Of a stretch of 64,000 nt of DNA, positions 34,697 to 43,083 are shown piece after piece (the first letter of the stretch is position 1; each line of letters begins with the position of its first letter). The stretch covers positions 1,859,001 to 1,923,000 of the forward strand of contig NZ_CP045302.1 of the NCBI RefSeq assembly GCF_009363155.1, in the 5' to 3' direction. This stretch comes from Azotobacter salinestris. Its GTDB lineage: Bacteria; Pseudomonadota; Gammaproteobacteria; Pseudomonadales; Pseudomonadaceae. The notes below the pieces were generated by a model that did not search any database, was not told the origin of the DNA, and was given only the letters and a program-made list of their open reading frames with translations. A program made the translations under genes and the position numbers.

Positions 34697-36439
34697 CTAT
34701 CCGCAGACCCGGGACAGTCCGGGGGCGGACTGTGCCAGGAAACGCCTGCGCGCCTCGGCCCGTGAGGGCTTGCCCGACGAGGTGCGCGGCAGGGAATGGG
34801 GCGGCACCAGCTCCACCAGGGCGATGAAGCCGAATTCGCTGCTGATCAGCCCGCCCAGCGCGCGCACCAGGCGCTCGCGCCTCTCCGGGTCGATCACCCG
34901 GCACTGGACCTGCACCACGACCTGGGGATCGGGCGTCGTGGGAATGAGGAAGGCGATCACGTCGCCCGGACGGATGTCCGGCTGGGACTCGACCAGGTAT
35001 TCGACGTCCTGCGGCCAGATGTTGCGGCCGCGCACGATCAGAAGATCCTTCTGCCGGCCGGTGATGAACAGCTCGCCGCCGCTCAGGTAGCCGAGATCGC
35101 CGGTATCCAGCCAGCCATCCTCCACCAGGACCGCCTGGGTGGACTCCTCGTCGCGGAAATACCCCGACATGGTGCTCGGGCCCTGAACCATCACCCGGCC
35201 GATCCGCCGCTCCGCCAGAGGGCGGCCGGCCTCGTCGCGGACCTCCAGGCGGTGTCCCGGCAGCGCGGCGCCGCAGTTGACGAAGGTGCTGGCCCGGCTT
35301 TCCTCGCCGCCGAAGGGCACGGCCGCCGACTGCAGCTCCAGGGCCCGGCGCTCGATGCGATCCACCCGGACCCCGGCGCCGCGCCGGCCGAAGCTGACGC
35401 CCACGGTGCTTTCCGCCAGGCCGTAGCTGGGCAGGAAGGCCGTGCGCTCGAAGCCGGCCGGGGCGAACTGCTCGGCGAAGCGCTCGAGCACCTCCGCGCG
35501 GATCGGCTCCGCGCCGATCCCGGCGACACGCCAGCTGGACAGGTCGAAGCGGACGGCCTCGCCTTCCCGGCTGCGCCGGGTGCAGATGTCGTAGCCGAAG
35601 GGCGGGGCGAAGGAGATGGTGCCGCGGTTGCGGCTGATCAGGTTGAGCCACTGCCGCGGGCGCATGGCGAAATCCTGGGTGCGCAGGTAGTCCACCGACA
35701 GCTGCGCGGCCATCGGGCCGAGCACGAAGCCGACCAGCCCCATGTCGTGATAGAAGGGCAGCCAGGAGACGCAGCGGTCGTCGGGACGCACGCCCAGCCC
35801 CGCGCGAATGATGCCCTGCAGGTTGGCCATGACCGCCCGCTGCGTCACCACCACCCCGCGCGGAAAGCGGGTGCTGCCCGAGGTGTATTGCAGATAGGCG
35901 ACCTCGTCCGGCCGCGAGGGCTCCAGCGTCACCGGCGGCGCCTCCCGGGTCTTCAGCTCCTCGGTGGAGCCGACGAGCAGCCCGGCAAAGGGCGCGGCCG
36001 CCTCCTGCGCGAACGGCAGCCAGGCGGCGGGCGCCAGGACGGCGGCCGGCGCGCAGCTCCTCAGCAGCGCGCCGAGCCTCTCGACATAGGCGGCATGGCC
36101 GCCCACCCCGGTGGGAATGGGCAGCGGCACCGGCACGAAGCCGGCGTACTGGCAGCCGTAGAAGGCCTTCATGAATCCCGGCTCGCTGTCGGCGATCAGC
36201 GCCACCCGGTCGCCGCGGCGCACGCCCAGCCCGTGAAGGCGCCTGGCCAGGGCCAGCGCCTCCTGGCGCAGTTCGGCATAGGGGACGACCGCCGTCAGGC
36301 GGCATTGTCCGTCATGGAAGTTCAGGCCGGTATGTCCCAGTGCCGCATAATCGAGGGCTTCGGCAAGCGTCGAGAAATCGCCTAAACGCGGCGGCAAGAT
36401 GTTCAGCGTAGGAGTTGCAGGCATAGAGGGTCTGGCCAT
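34697..36439 (-). CDS. aasR: fatty acyl-AMP ligase / acyl-ACP synthetase
   Basis: A 580-residue ANL-superfamily enzyme. The phosphate-binding loop TSGST is at 186-190; YGLAESTVGVSFG, DTGDLGYLSGGELFITGRQKD and the C-terminal Lys in SSGKPSRAEA follow. The pattern is closest to fatty acyl-AMP ligases, which load a fatty acid onto an acyl carrier protein rather than CoA. It is the first gene of the minus-strand run and probably charges the ACP encoded downstream for serine palmitoyltransferase. An IS630 element lies 247 bases upstream in its promoter region. Confidence 0.85.
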   Translation of the reverse strand: MARPSMPATPTLNILPPRLGDFSTLAEALDYAALGHTGLNFHDGQCRLTAVVPYAELRQEALALARRLHGLGVRRGDRVALIADSEPGFMKAFYGCQYAGFVPVPLPIPTGVGGHAAYVERLGALLRSCAPAAVLAPAAWLPFAQEAAAPFAGLLVGSTEELKTREAPPVTLEPSRPDEVAYLQYTSGSTRFPRGVVVTQRAVMANLQGIIRAGLGVRPDDRCVSWLPFYHDMGLVGFVLGPMAAQLSVDYLRTQDFAMRPRQWLNLISRNRGTISFAPPFGYDICTRRSREGEAVRFDLSSWRVAGIGAEPIRAEVLERFAEQFAPAGFERTAFLPSYGLAESTVGVSFGRRGAGVRVDRIERRALELQSAAVPFGGEESRASTFVNCGAALPGHRLEVRDEAGRPLAERRIGRVMVQGPSTMSGYFRDEESTQAVLVEDGWLDTGDLGYLSGGELFITGRQKDLLIVRGRNIWPQDVEYLVESQPDIRPGDVIAFLIPTTPDPQVVVQVQCRVIDPERRERLVRALGGLISSEFGFIALVELVPPHSLPRTSSGKPSRAEARRRFLAQSAPGLSRVCG

Positions 36440-36641
36440 GATTCCAGTCCTGGTATGTTTTAGCGCAACAACTTATTCCCTTATTTCCCATTTTCCTGCG
36501 GCGGACCGAGCAGCAAGGCCGGCAGAAGCATTTCGAAGCACAAAAGACAGATGAAGCGTGGCGGACCACGATCTGGTGAGAGTAGTCCATTTTGCTCGGT
36601 CAAGGGGGCCGCGGGGAAAACGGGATGACAGGATGGTTAAA

Positions 36642-36674
36642 GCCGGCAGGCCGGGCCATGCGCGCCCTGCCGGC
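36642..36674. repeat. hairpin in the aasR-bcerS intergenic region
   Basis: gccggcag (36642-36649) and ctgccggc (36667-36674) form a perfect 8-bp stem around a 17-base loop, ten bases before the TA duplicated by the IS630. It may be an operator, a transcript hairpin or simply an insertion hotspot. Its role is unknown. Confidence 0.45.
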
Positions 36675-36686
36675 GGACTTCCACTA

Positions 36687-37786
36687 TTAAGGTGGCCCTT
36701 AAATAGACGTCTAGTTAGACTTCAGGCATGGAAAAGATCGACGCCCGCAAACTGACCGCAGAGAGTCGCAAGCTGCTTCGCCAGATAGTGATTCGCCTGC
36801 GCCAGCAGTCCAACATGAAAGTCGAGGAGTTGGCCTCGGTCACCGGTGTGCATCCGACCACCATCAAGACTTGGCTGACCCGTGCCAACCGCGAGGGCGC
36901 GCAAGCCCTGGAGGAAAAGCGTCGGGGGCGCCCGGCGGGCGCCTGCCGCAAGCTGACGCCGGCCGACGAGCAGTGGCTGCGCGAGCAAATCGTCGAGCAA
37001 CCCCCGCAGCAGCTGCAGTTGCCGTTTGCCCTATGGACGCGCCCGGCCATCAAGGCGCTGGCCAGGGAACGCCTCGGGATCGAGCTGCAGGACCGGTTGA
37101 TCGGCAAGTATCTCAAGCGCTGGGGGTTTACGCCTCAGCGTCCCGTGAAGCGGGCGCAGGAGCAGCGGCCGGAGGACATCGAGCGCTGGCTGAAGCAGAC
37201 CTACCCCCAGGTCAAGGCGCGCGCCGCTGCCGAAGGAGCGGTGATTCACTGGGGGGACGAAACCGCAGTCAAGGAGGATGCGAACTGGATACGCGGCTAC
37301 GCCCCCAGGGGCCAGACGCCAGTGCTGGCGACGCCCACTCGCTGGCACAAGCTGTCGATGATCTCCGCAATTTCGCCCCGTGGCGAGGTGGCCTTCCAGA
37401 TCGTCGAAGGCAGTATCAACGCGCTGCGTTTCATCGACTTCCTGAGCCGCCTCGTTGAAGGGACACCGCAGAAGATCTTCCTGGTGGTCGATAACCTGCG
37501 CGTCCACCATGCCAAGGTGGTCAGCGAGTGGCTCAGTGACAAGCAGGACAGGATCGAACTGGTGTTCCTACCACCCTATGCGCCCGAGTCCAATCCCGAC
37601 GAGTACCTGAATCGGGATTTCAAGACGGCGCTGCGCAGCGGCCCGGTCAGCCATGACAAGGCCAGCCTGCTGGACAAGGCGATGGCTTTCATGAACACAC
37701 TCGGCAGCTTGCCCGACAAGGTCATGGCCTATTTCCAGCATCCTGCAGCACGCTATGCCATGGCGTGAATTTAAGGGCCTGATTAA
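36687..37786 (+). mobile_element. IS630-family element (type C) in the ceramide-locus promoter region
   Basis: An 1100-bp element with imperfect inverted ends (ttaaggtggcccttaaat and ttaatcaggcccttaaat) flanked by TA on both sides (36685-36686 and 37787-37788). It carries one intact transposase. It splits the intergenic region between the divergent acyl-AMP ligase and acyltransferase genes into 247 and about 200 bases, so it may separate a shared promoter or supply outward transcription. Confidence 0.92.
36728..37768 (+). CDS. IS630-family transposase (type C)
   Basis: A 346-residue transposase with N-terminal helix-turn-helix (MKVEELASVTGVHPTTIKTWL) and C-terminal DDE_3 domain: IHWGDETAVKED, FLVVDNLRVHH and APESNPDEYLNRDFK carry the acidic residues. 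It is related to, but clearly different from, the type B transposases at the left edge. It is full length and uninterrupted. Confidence 0.94.
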   Translation: MEKIDARKLTAESRKLLRQIVIRLRQQSNMKVEELASVTGVHPTTIKTWLTRANREGAQALEEKRRGRPAGACRKLTPADEQWLREQIVEQPPQQLQLPFALWTRPAIKALARERLGIELQDRLIGKYLKRWGFTPQRPVKRAQEQRPEDIERWLKQTYPQVKARAAAEGAVIHWGDETAVKEDANWIRGYAPRGQTPVLATPTRWHKLSMISAISPRGEVAFQIVEGSINALRFIDFLSRLVEGTPQKIFLVVDNLRVHHAKVVSEWLSDKQDRIELVFLPPYAPESNPDEYLNRDFKTALRSGPVSHDKASLLDKAMAFMNTLGSLPDKVMAYFQHPAARYAMA

Positions 37787-37984
37787 TAATCTTTTTCATT
37801 TGCTCTGGAAAACCGCCCGCCAAATGGCCTTTCCAATAAAAGGGAAATACCCCTCCGCGAACTTCACAGTGATTGCCTCGCGACAACTTCATTGATGGCG
37901 AAGTTGCGGCAAGGGGCGAAGCATGGCTGCACCGCCTATAAGTTCAGTGGCCATGTCGGCCATTTGGACGAGAGGACCGTGGAT

Positions 37985-39139
37985 GTGAATCGACCGTTTT
38001 CCCCAGGGAATGGAGCGCTCGTCACCAGACCGGTGCAGAGCAGGGCCGATCTCGCCGCCTTCATCGGCCTGCCGGGCCGGCTGCACCGGGACGATCCGCA
38101 CTGGGTGGAGCCCCTGCACGCCGAGCGCCGCGACCATCTGTCGGCGAAGAATCCGCTCTTCGCCCATCTCGATTGGCAGGCCTGGATCGCCTGGTCGGGC
38201 GCCACGCCCGTGGGCCGCATCAGCGCCCAGGTGGACCGCCTGCACCGCCAGTTGCACGGCCCGGACACGGGCCACTTCGGCATGCTGGCGGCAGTCGACG
38301 ATCCGGCGGTCTTCGAGACGCTGCTGGCGAACGCCGAGCACTGGCTGCTCGAACGGGGCGCCCGGCGGATAACCGGCCCCTTCAGCCTGAACATCAACGA
38401 GGAAAGCGGCCTGCTGGTCGAGGGCTTCGACCGGCCGCCGGCGGTCATGATGGGCCACGGCCAGCCCTGGTACGGCGCCCGCATCGAGGCGCTGGGCTAC
38501 TGCCCGGCCACGGACCTGCTGGCCTACTGGATGCGCACGGACGAGCTGCACTTCCCGCCCCCGCTGCGCCAGCTGATGGAGCGCTGGCGGGACCGCGTGC
38601 GCATCCGGCCGCTGGACCGCCGCCGCTTCGCGGCGGAGATGCGGCTTCTGCGGGACATCTTCAACGACGCCTGGGCCAACAACTGGGGCTTCGTCCCCTT
38701 CACCGCCGAAGAATTCGAGGCCCTGGGCGACCACCTCAGGCTGCTGGTGCCGGACGACCTGCTGTACATCGCCGAGGTCGACGGCGAACCCGGCGCCTTC
38801 ATCGTCGCCCTGCCCAACCTCAACGAGGCCATCGCCCCCCTGCAGGGGCGCCTGCTGCCCTTCGGCTGGCTCCGCCTGCTCTGGGGGCTCAAGGTCCGCG
38901 GCCTGCGCACCGCCCGCGTGCCGTTGATGGGCGTGCGCCAGGCGCATCAGCGCAGCCGTCTGGGCTCGGCGCTGGCGCTGTACCTGATCGAGGCGCTCAA
39001 GCCGCCCTTCGTCCGCCGCGGCCTCCAGGCGCTGGAGATGTCGTGGATTCTGGAAGGCAACCGCGGCATGCGGAACATCCTCGAGCACATCGGGGCCTAC
39101 CCCTACAAGAGGTACCGGGTCTATGAAAAGCGCATCTGA
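37985..39139 (+). CDS. bcerS: GNAT-like acyltransferase, bacterial ceramide synthase (bCerS) candidate
   Basis: A 384-residue protein from a GTG start with gagagga upstream; a start at 37892 would add 31 residues that do not look conserved. The N-terminal half (LPGRLHRDDPHWVEPL, PVGRISAQVD, GPFSLNINEESGLLVEGFDRPPA) and C-terminal half (MGVRQAHQRSRLGSALALYLIE, then LEMSWILEGNRGMRNILEHIGA) match GNAT-fold acyltransferases of the type shown in Caulobacter to N-acylate the sphingoid base. It is divergent from the other four ceramide genes, separated by an IS630. Specificity is inferred from context. Confidence 0.78.
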   Translation: MNRPFSPGNGALVTRPVQSRADLAAFIGLPGRLHRDDPHWVEPLHAERRDHLSAKNPLFAHLDWQAWIAWSGATPVGRISAQVDRLHRQLHGPDTGHFGMLAAVDDPAVFETLLANAEHWLLERGARRITGPFSLNINEESGLLVEGFDRPPAVMMGHGQPWYGARIEALGYCPATDLLAYWMRTDELHFPPPLRQLMERWRDRVRIRPLDRRRFAAEMRLLRDIFNDAWANNWGFVPFTAEEFEALGDHLRLLVPDDLLYIAEVDGEPGAFIVALPNLNEAIAPLQGRLLPFGWLRLLWGLKVRGLRTARVPLMGVRQAHQRSRLGSALALYLIEALKPPFVRRGLQALEMSWILEGNRGMRNILEHIGAYPYKRYRVYEKRI

Positions 39140-39953
39140 AGCCGGGTGCTGCAGCGTGCTGGTGCTGGCCGCCGACCGCCATGCGGAGGACGCCGTGGCG
39201 AGCGCGGCCGGGGTCGCCTGCAAGGCCCTGGCGCCGGTCGGCGGCGTGCCGATGGTCCACCGGGTGGTGCAAAGCCTGCGCAGGAGCCGCCGGGTCGGCC
39301 GCATCACTCTGGTCGGGCCGGCGCACGCCCTGCTCCTCCGGGATGCCGAACTCGCGCGCGAGCTGGCCAGCGACGCCCTGGGCTGGCAGGAGAACGCCGC
39401 CTCGCCGAGCGCCAGCGCCGCACGCGCCCTGGAAGGCGAGGACCTGCACCGGCCGGTGCTGTTGACCACGGCCGACCACGCCCTGCTGAGCCCGGCCATG
39501 GTCGATCACTTCCTCGAGCAGGCGCTGGCCAGCGGCTGCGACTTCGTGGTCGGCGTCGCCCGGCTGGACACCGTGCGAGCACGCTATCCCGACACCCGGC
39601 GCACCGCCATACGGCTGCGTGGTGGGCCGTACTGCGGCTGCAACTTGTTCGCCTTCACGACCGCCCGGGGCCGCCGGCTGGCGTCCTTCTGGCGCGGCGT
39701 CGAGCAGGCGCGCAAGCGGCCCTGGCGGGTGATCGGCGGCGCGCTGGGCCCGGCCGCCACCCTGCGCTACCTGCTCGGCCGCCTGACCCTGGAGCAGGCC
39801 CTGGCACGGCTGTCGCGGCGGCTCGGGGTGAAGATCGGCGCCGTGGTGCTGCCCTTCGCCGAGGCGGCCATCGACGTCGACACCGCGGCGGATCTCGCCC
39901 TGGTCGAGCGCATTCTGGCGCAGTGCCCCGCGGAGCGAGCCGCTCAGCCCTGA
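39123..39953 (+). CDS. MobA/IspD-like nucleotidyltransferase
   Basis: A 276-residue GT-A-fold NTP transferase. The N-terminal segment CSVLVLAADRHAED replaces the canonical LAxGxGxR loop, ACKALAPVGGVPMVHRVVQ carries the conserved Lys, and LLTTADHALL is the metal-binding Asp region. It overlaps the bCerS-like gene by 17 bases, so the two are translationally coupled. It may activate a headgroup phosphate (for example an alcohol or sugar phosphate) with CTP or another NTP. The degenerate P-loop leaves room for a changed function. Confidence 0.75.
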   Translation: MKSASEAGCCSVLVLAADRHAEDAVASAAGVACKALAPVGGVPMVHRVVQSLRRSRRVGRITLVGPAHALLLRDAELARELASDALGWQENAASPSASAARALEGEDLHRPVLLTTADHALLSPAMVDHFLEQALASGCDFVVGVARLDTVRARYPDTRRTAIRLRGGPYCGCNLFAFTTARGRRLASFWRGVEQARKRPWRVIGGALGPAATLRYLLGRLTLEQALARLSRRLGVKIGAVVLPFAEAAIDVDTAADLALVERILAQCPAERAAQP

Positions 39954-40723
39954 GCCACGGCCAGGGGCGTCTCCCAGAGGTGGGCCTTGGCCCTGACCGC
40001 CTCCAGATCGGCCGGGAAGTCCAGCTCGCCCCAGCCGAGCCCCTCGATGGACTGCACGAACACCTGGCCGGTGCTCTGCGCCAGCTGGTCGATGATGCTG
40101 AGATACCAGCGCTGCAGGGCCTCCGGCCGGCGCATCTGCGCCTCGAGGCTCTGGCGGAACAGCGCCGCGCCCGGCGCCTGGAAGTACATCATGCCGATGG
40201 ATTCGCCATCGATGCGGGTCAGCGGCAGCGTCTTGCCGACCCGCTCCAGCCGCGTGCCGTCCAGGCAGACCTTCATGTCGTCGCTGTCGTAGCTGGCCTT
40301 GCGGTCGACGGCCAGGGTGATGGGCCGTGGCGGCGCCGCCAGCAGGCGCTCGAGGACCGCCGGCTCGAACAGGGTGTCGCCGTTCAGCAGCAGGAAGGCC
40401 TCCTGCATTGCGTGCCGGGCCATCCAGCAGCTGGCCAGGTTGTCCGCCACCTCGAAGAAGGGATTGAACAGCGTAGCGATGGCGCCGGTCCCGTAGCGCT
40501 CGTCCAGCACGCGCTCGACCTGCTCCGCGCCATAGCCCACGACCACGGTGATGTGGCCGATGCCGGCGGCCAGCAGCGCATCGATCTGGCGCTCGATGAC
40601 GCTGCGTCCGGCAATGTCGAGCAGGCACTTGGGGCTGCTCTGGGTGAAGGGAAGAAGGCGACGTCCCTGGCCTGCGCTCAGGATTACCGCCCGACGGAGT
40701 TCATTCCGCTTGAAAGGGTGCAT
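39944..40723 (-). CDS. LicC-like sugar/alcohol-phosphate nucleotidyltransferase
   Basis: A 259-residue NTP transferase starting MHPFKRNELRRAVIL. It has the intact signature LSAGQGRRL (15-23), the conserved Lys32 in SPKCLLDIAG and the metal-binding LLLNGDTLFEP. Such enzymes make CDP-choline, CDP-inositol or NDP-sugars. Lying convergent to the other nucleotidyltransferase (10-base overlap) and near a CDP-alcohol phosphotransferase, it may provide the activated headgroup. The substrate cannot be told from sequence. A start 12 codons upstream is open but the added residues look unconserved. Confidence 0.8.
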   Translation of the reverse strand: MHPFKRNELRRAVILSAGQGRRLLPFTQSSPKCLLDIAGRSVIERQIDALLAAGIGHITVVVGYGAEQVERVLDERYGTGAIATLFNPFFEVADNLASCWMARHAMQEAFLLLNGDTLFEPAVLERLLAAPPRPITLAVDRKASYDSDDMKVCLDGTRLERVGKTLPLTRIDGESIGMMYFQAPGAALFRQSLEAQMRRPEALQRWYLSIIDQLAQSTGQVFVQSIEGLGWGELDFPADLEAVRAKAHLWETPLAVAQG

Positions 40724-40852
40724 GCCATCCCCCGCTCTTGATCTGTAAACCCGAGCCACTCCGTTCGGCTAAAGGACTACGCTCCTGAGAATAGATCACG
40801 GCTTCAGGGATGGCCTGGCCGGGTGCATGGCACGGGGAAGGTTCAAGCATTC

Positions 40853-41926
40853 ATGCTGCTGATCGAGCGCTACGTCATCACCGAGACACGCCGGCCGCTG
40901 CTGGTCATGCTGGGGATTCTCACCTTCATCTTCGCGGCCTACTCCTCCGAGCGCTATCTGGCCGAGGCCGCCAACGGCACCCTGGCCCTCGAGGTGGTGT
41001 TCGACATCGTCGTCTACAAGGTGCTGATCGCCCTGGAAGTGCTGGTGCCGGTGGCCCTGTACGTATCGGTGGTCCTCTGTCTGGGGCGCCTGTACCACGA
41101 CTCGGAGATCACCGCCGTGGCCGCCGCGGGCATGAGCCCGCTGCGGCTCTACAAGGCCGTGGCCATCCTGGCGATCCCGATCGCCCTCGCCGTGGCCGCG
41201 CTGTCCCTGTACGGACGGCCCTGGGCCTACGCCAACGCCTACCGGCTCGAGCTGGAGTCGAAGACCGAGCTGGACATCGGCCACCTGCTGGCCGGGCGCT
41301 TCAACGTCAATGCGGAGAACGGCCGGATGATCCTGGCCGAGCGCATCGACCGCCGCAGCGGGCGGCTCAGGGACGTGCTGATCTTCGACGGCGGCGAGCG
41401 CCGAACCCGCCTGTACCGCTCCCGGGAGGCCTGGATCGCCGATCCCGACCCCGAGGACCCGATCGTCGAGATGACCCACGGCACCGCCTATTCGCTGCAG
41501 CACGAGGGCATCAAGGACAAGCGGGTGTTGTTCCAGCGGATGGCCATCCACCTCGAGCCGCTCGAATCGACCGCGGAGTTCCGCAGGAAGGCGGCCCCCC
41601 GGCCGGCGCTGCGGGCCTCCGCGGCACTCCCCGACCGGGCGGAGCTGCAATGGCGCGAAACCCGCGGGGTCAGCACCTTCCTCCTGGCCCTGCTGGCCAT
41701 CCCGCTCAGCCGGACCGCGCCCAGGCGCGGCCGCTTCGCCGCCCTGCTGCCGGTCACGGCGGTCTACGCGGCGATCTTCTACGCCGGCGACATCTGCAAG
41801 AGCCTGGTCGGCAACGGCTCCCTGCCCCTGATGCCCGGACTCTGGCTGGTGCCCCTGGCCATGGGGCTCGTCCTGCTGGCGCTGATCGTCCGCGAGCGGG
41901 CCATCGTCCGGGTGAAGACCGGATGA
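40853..41926 (+). CDS. LptF-like permease (second-copy LPS-type exporter)
   Basis: A 357-residue membrane protein of the YjgP/YjgQ family: three N-terminal helices, a periplasmic beta-jellyroll (about residues 130-260) and three C-terminal helices. The start MLLIERYVITETRRPLLVML is typical of LptF. In LPS transport LptF and LptG form the core that passes lipid to the periplasmic bridge. Being within a lipid-synthesis cluster, and without lptA, lptB or lptC beside it, this pair is probably a paralogue devoted to another lipid. The stop overlaps the next start (ATGA). Confidence 0.88.
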   Translation: MLLIERYVITETRRPLLVMLGILTFIFAAYSSERYLAEAANGTLALEVVFDIVVYKVLIALEVLVPVALYVSVVLCLGRLYHDSEITAVAAAGMSPLRLYKAVAILAIPIALAVAALSLYGRPWAYANAYRLELESKTELDIGHLLAGRFNVNAENGRMILAERIDRRSGRLRDVLIFDGGERRTRLYRSREAWIADPDPEDPIVEMTHGTAYSLQHEGIKDKRVLFQRMAIHLEPLESTAEFRRKAAPRPALRASAALPDRAELQWRETRGVSTFLLALLAIPLSRTAPRRGRFAALLPVTAVYAAIFYAGDICKSLVGNGSLPLMPGLWLVPLAMGLVLLALIVRERAIVRVKTG

Positions 41927-42993
41927 GGATTCTCGACCGCTACCTGGTGCGCAGCCTGTTCCTCGGCTTCGCCGCCGCGGCGGCCCTGCTGCTGCCGCTG
42001 TTCAGCACCCTGGACCTGGTCGGCGAGCTCGACGACATCGGCGACGCGGAATACCGTCTGCAAGAGGCGCTCGAAGTCGTGCTGATGACCCTGCCGCGCC
42101 GCGCCGTGGAGCTGGGCCCCTTCATCGCCCTGCTGGGCGGCATCGCCGCCCTCGGCCAGCTCTCCCTCACCCAGGAGCTCAGCATCCTGCGCACGGCGGG
42201 CATCTCCGCCACCCGCATCGGCCTCACCGCCCTGCTGGCCGGGACGACGCTGGCCGTGGCGCTGGGCGCGCTCGACGAATTCGTGGCCTCGCCCCTGCAG
42301 CAGCAGGCCATTCAGGTGCGGGCGCACGCCAAGCCGGGCGACGACAAGGACAACAGCATCTGGGCGCGCCGGGACGACCAGGTCGTGCGCATCGGCGGCC
42401 TGCGCGCCGGGCGCGTCCCCGACCATCTGGAGATCTTCCGCTTCGACGGGCAGAACCAGCTGCGCGAATACATCCTGGCCGACCACGCCGAGGTCCGCCC
42501 CGGCGGCACCTGGCTGCTGCGCGACGTGCGGCTGAAGCGCTGGAGCGACGAGGCGGAAAGCGTCGAGCAGCTCGAGCAGATGCCCTGGCGCGCCATCCTG
42601 CCCGACTCGCGCCTGCACGAGGTGTCCCTGCCCCCCGAGAGCCTCTCGGCGCGGCAACTGCGCCGCTACGTGCAGTTTCTGCAAGGCACCGGCCAGCCGG
42701 CGCTCCAGTTCGAGATCGCCCTCTGGCAGAAGCTCGGCGTGCCGATCCTGACCCTGGCGATGATCCTGTTCGCGCTGCCCTTCACCTTCGCCCCGGTGCG
42801 CTCGACCGGACTCGGCAGCCGGCTGGCGCTCGGCGCGGTCCTCGGGCTGCTGGTGTACATCGGCAACGAGATCCTGATCAGCCTGGGCCAGCTGTTCAAA
42901 CTGAACGCCATGCTGGTCGGGCTGGCGCCGGCCCTCGTCCTGCTCGGCACGGCCCTGGCCCTGGTGCGCCGGTTCGACCGCGGCAGGCCCTGA
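41923..42993 (+). CDS. LptG-like permease (second-copy LPS-type exporter)
   Basis: A 356-residue partner of the previous protein, same topology: helices near 15-35, 60-80 and 98-118, a periplasmic domain, and helices near 270-345. MRILDRYLVRSLFLGF is the usual LptG N-terminus. Translation is coupled to the LptF-like gene by a 4-base overlap. The pair would need an LptB-like ATPase from elsewhere. Housekeeping lptFG genes normally sit in another context (next to pepA), supporting the view that this is an extra set. Confidence 0.88.
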   Translation: MRILDRYLVRSLFLGFAAAAALLLPLFSTLDLVGELDDIGDAEYRLQEALEVVLMTLPRRAVELGPFIALLGGIAALGQLSLTQELSILRTAGISATRIGLTALLAGTTLAVALGALDEFVASPLQQQAIQVRAHAKPGDDKDNSIWARRDDQVVRIGGLRAGRVPDHLEIFRFDGQNQLREYILADHAEVRPGGTWLLRDVRLKRWSDEAESVEQLEQMPWRAILPDSRLHEVSLPPESLSARQLRRYVQFLQGTGQPALQFEIALWQKLGVPILTLAMILFALPFTFAPVRSTGLGSRLALGAVLGLLVYIGNEILISLGQLFKLNAMLVGLAPALVLLGTALALVRRFDRGRP

Positions 42994-43083
42994 GCGACGC
43001 CGCCGCCGTGCCGATTGCGCCGGACGTGCTTTCATTAACGAGTCCCGACACATTTCGGTCACTTGGGTCAAGGCAGGGAAACC

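Noticed and set aside
39944..39953. Overlap of two convergent nucleotidyltransferase genes as a possible misassembly
   Set aside because: Both C-termini are natural family ends and a 10-base convergent overlap is common in compact genomes.
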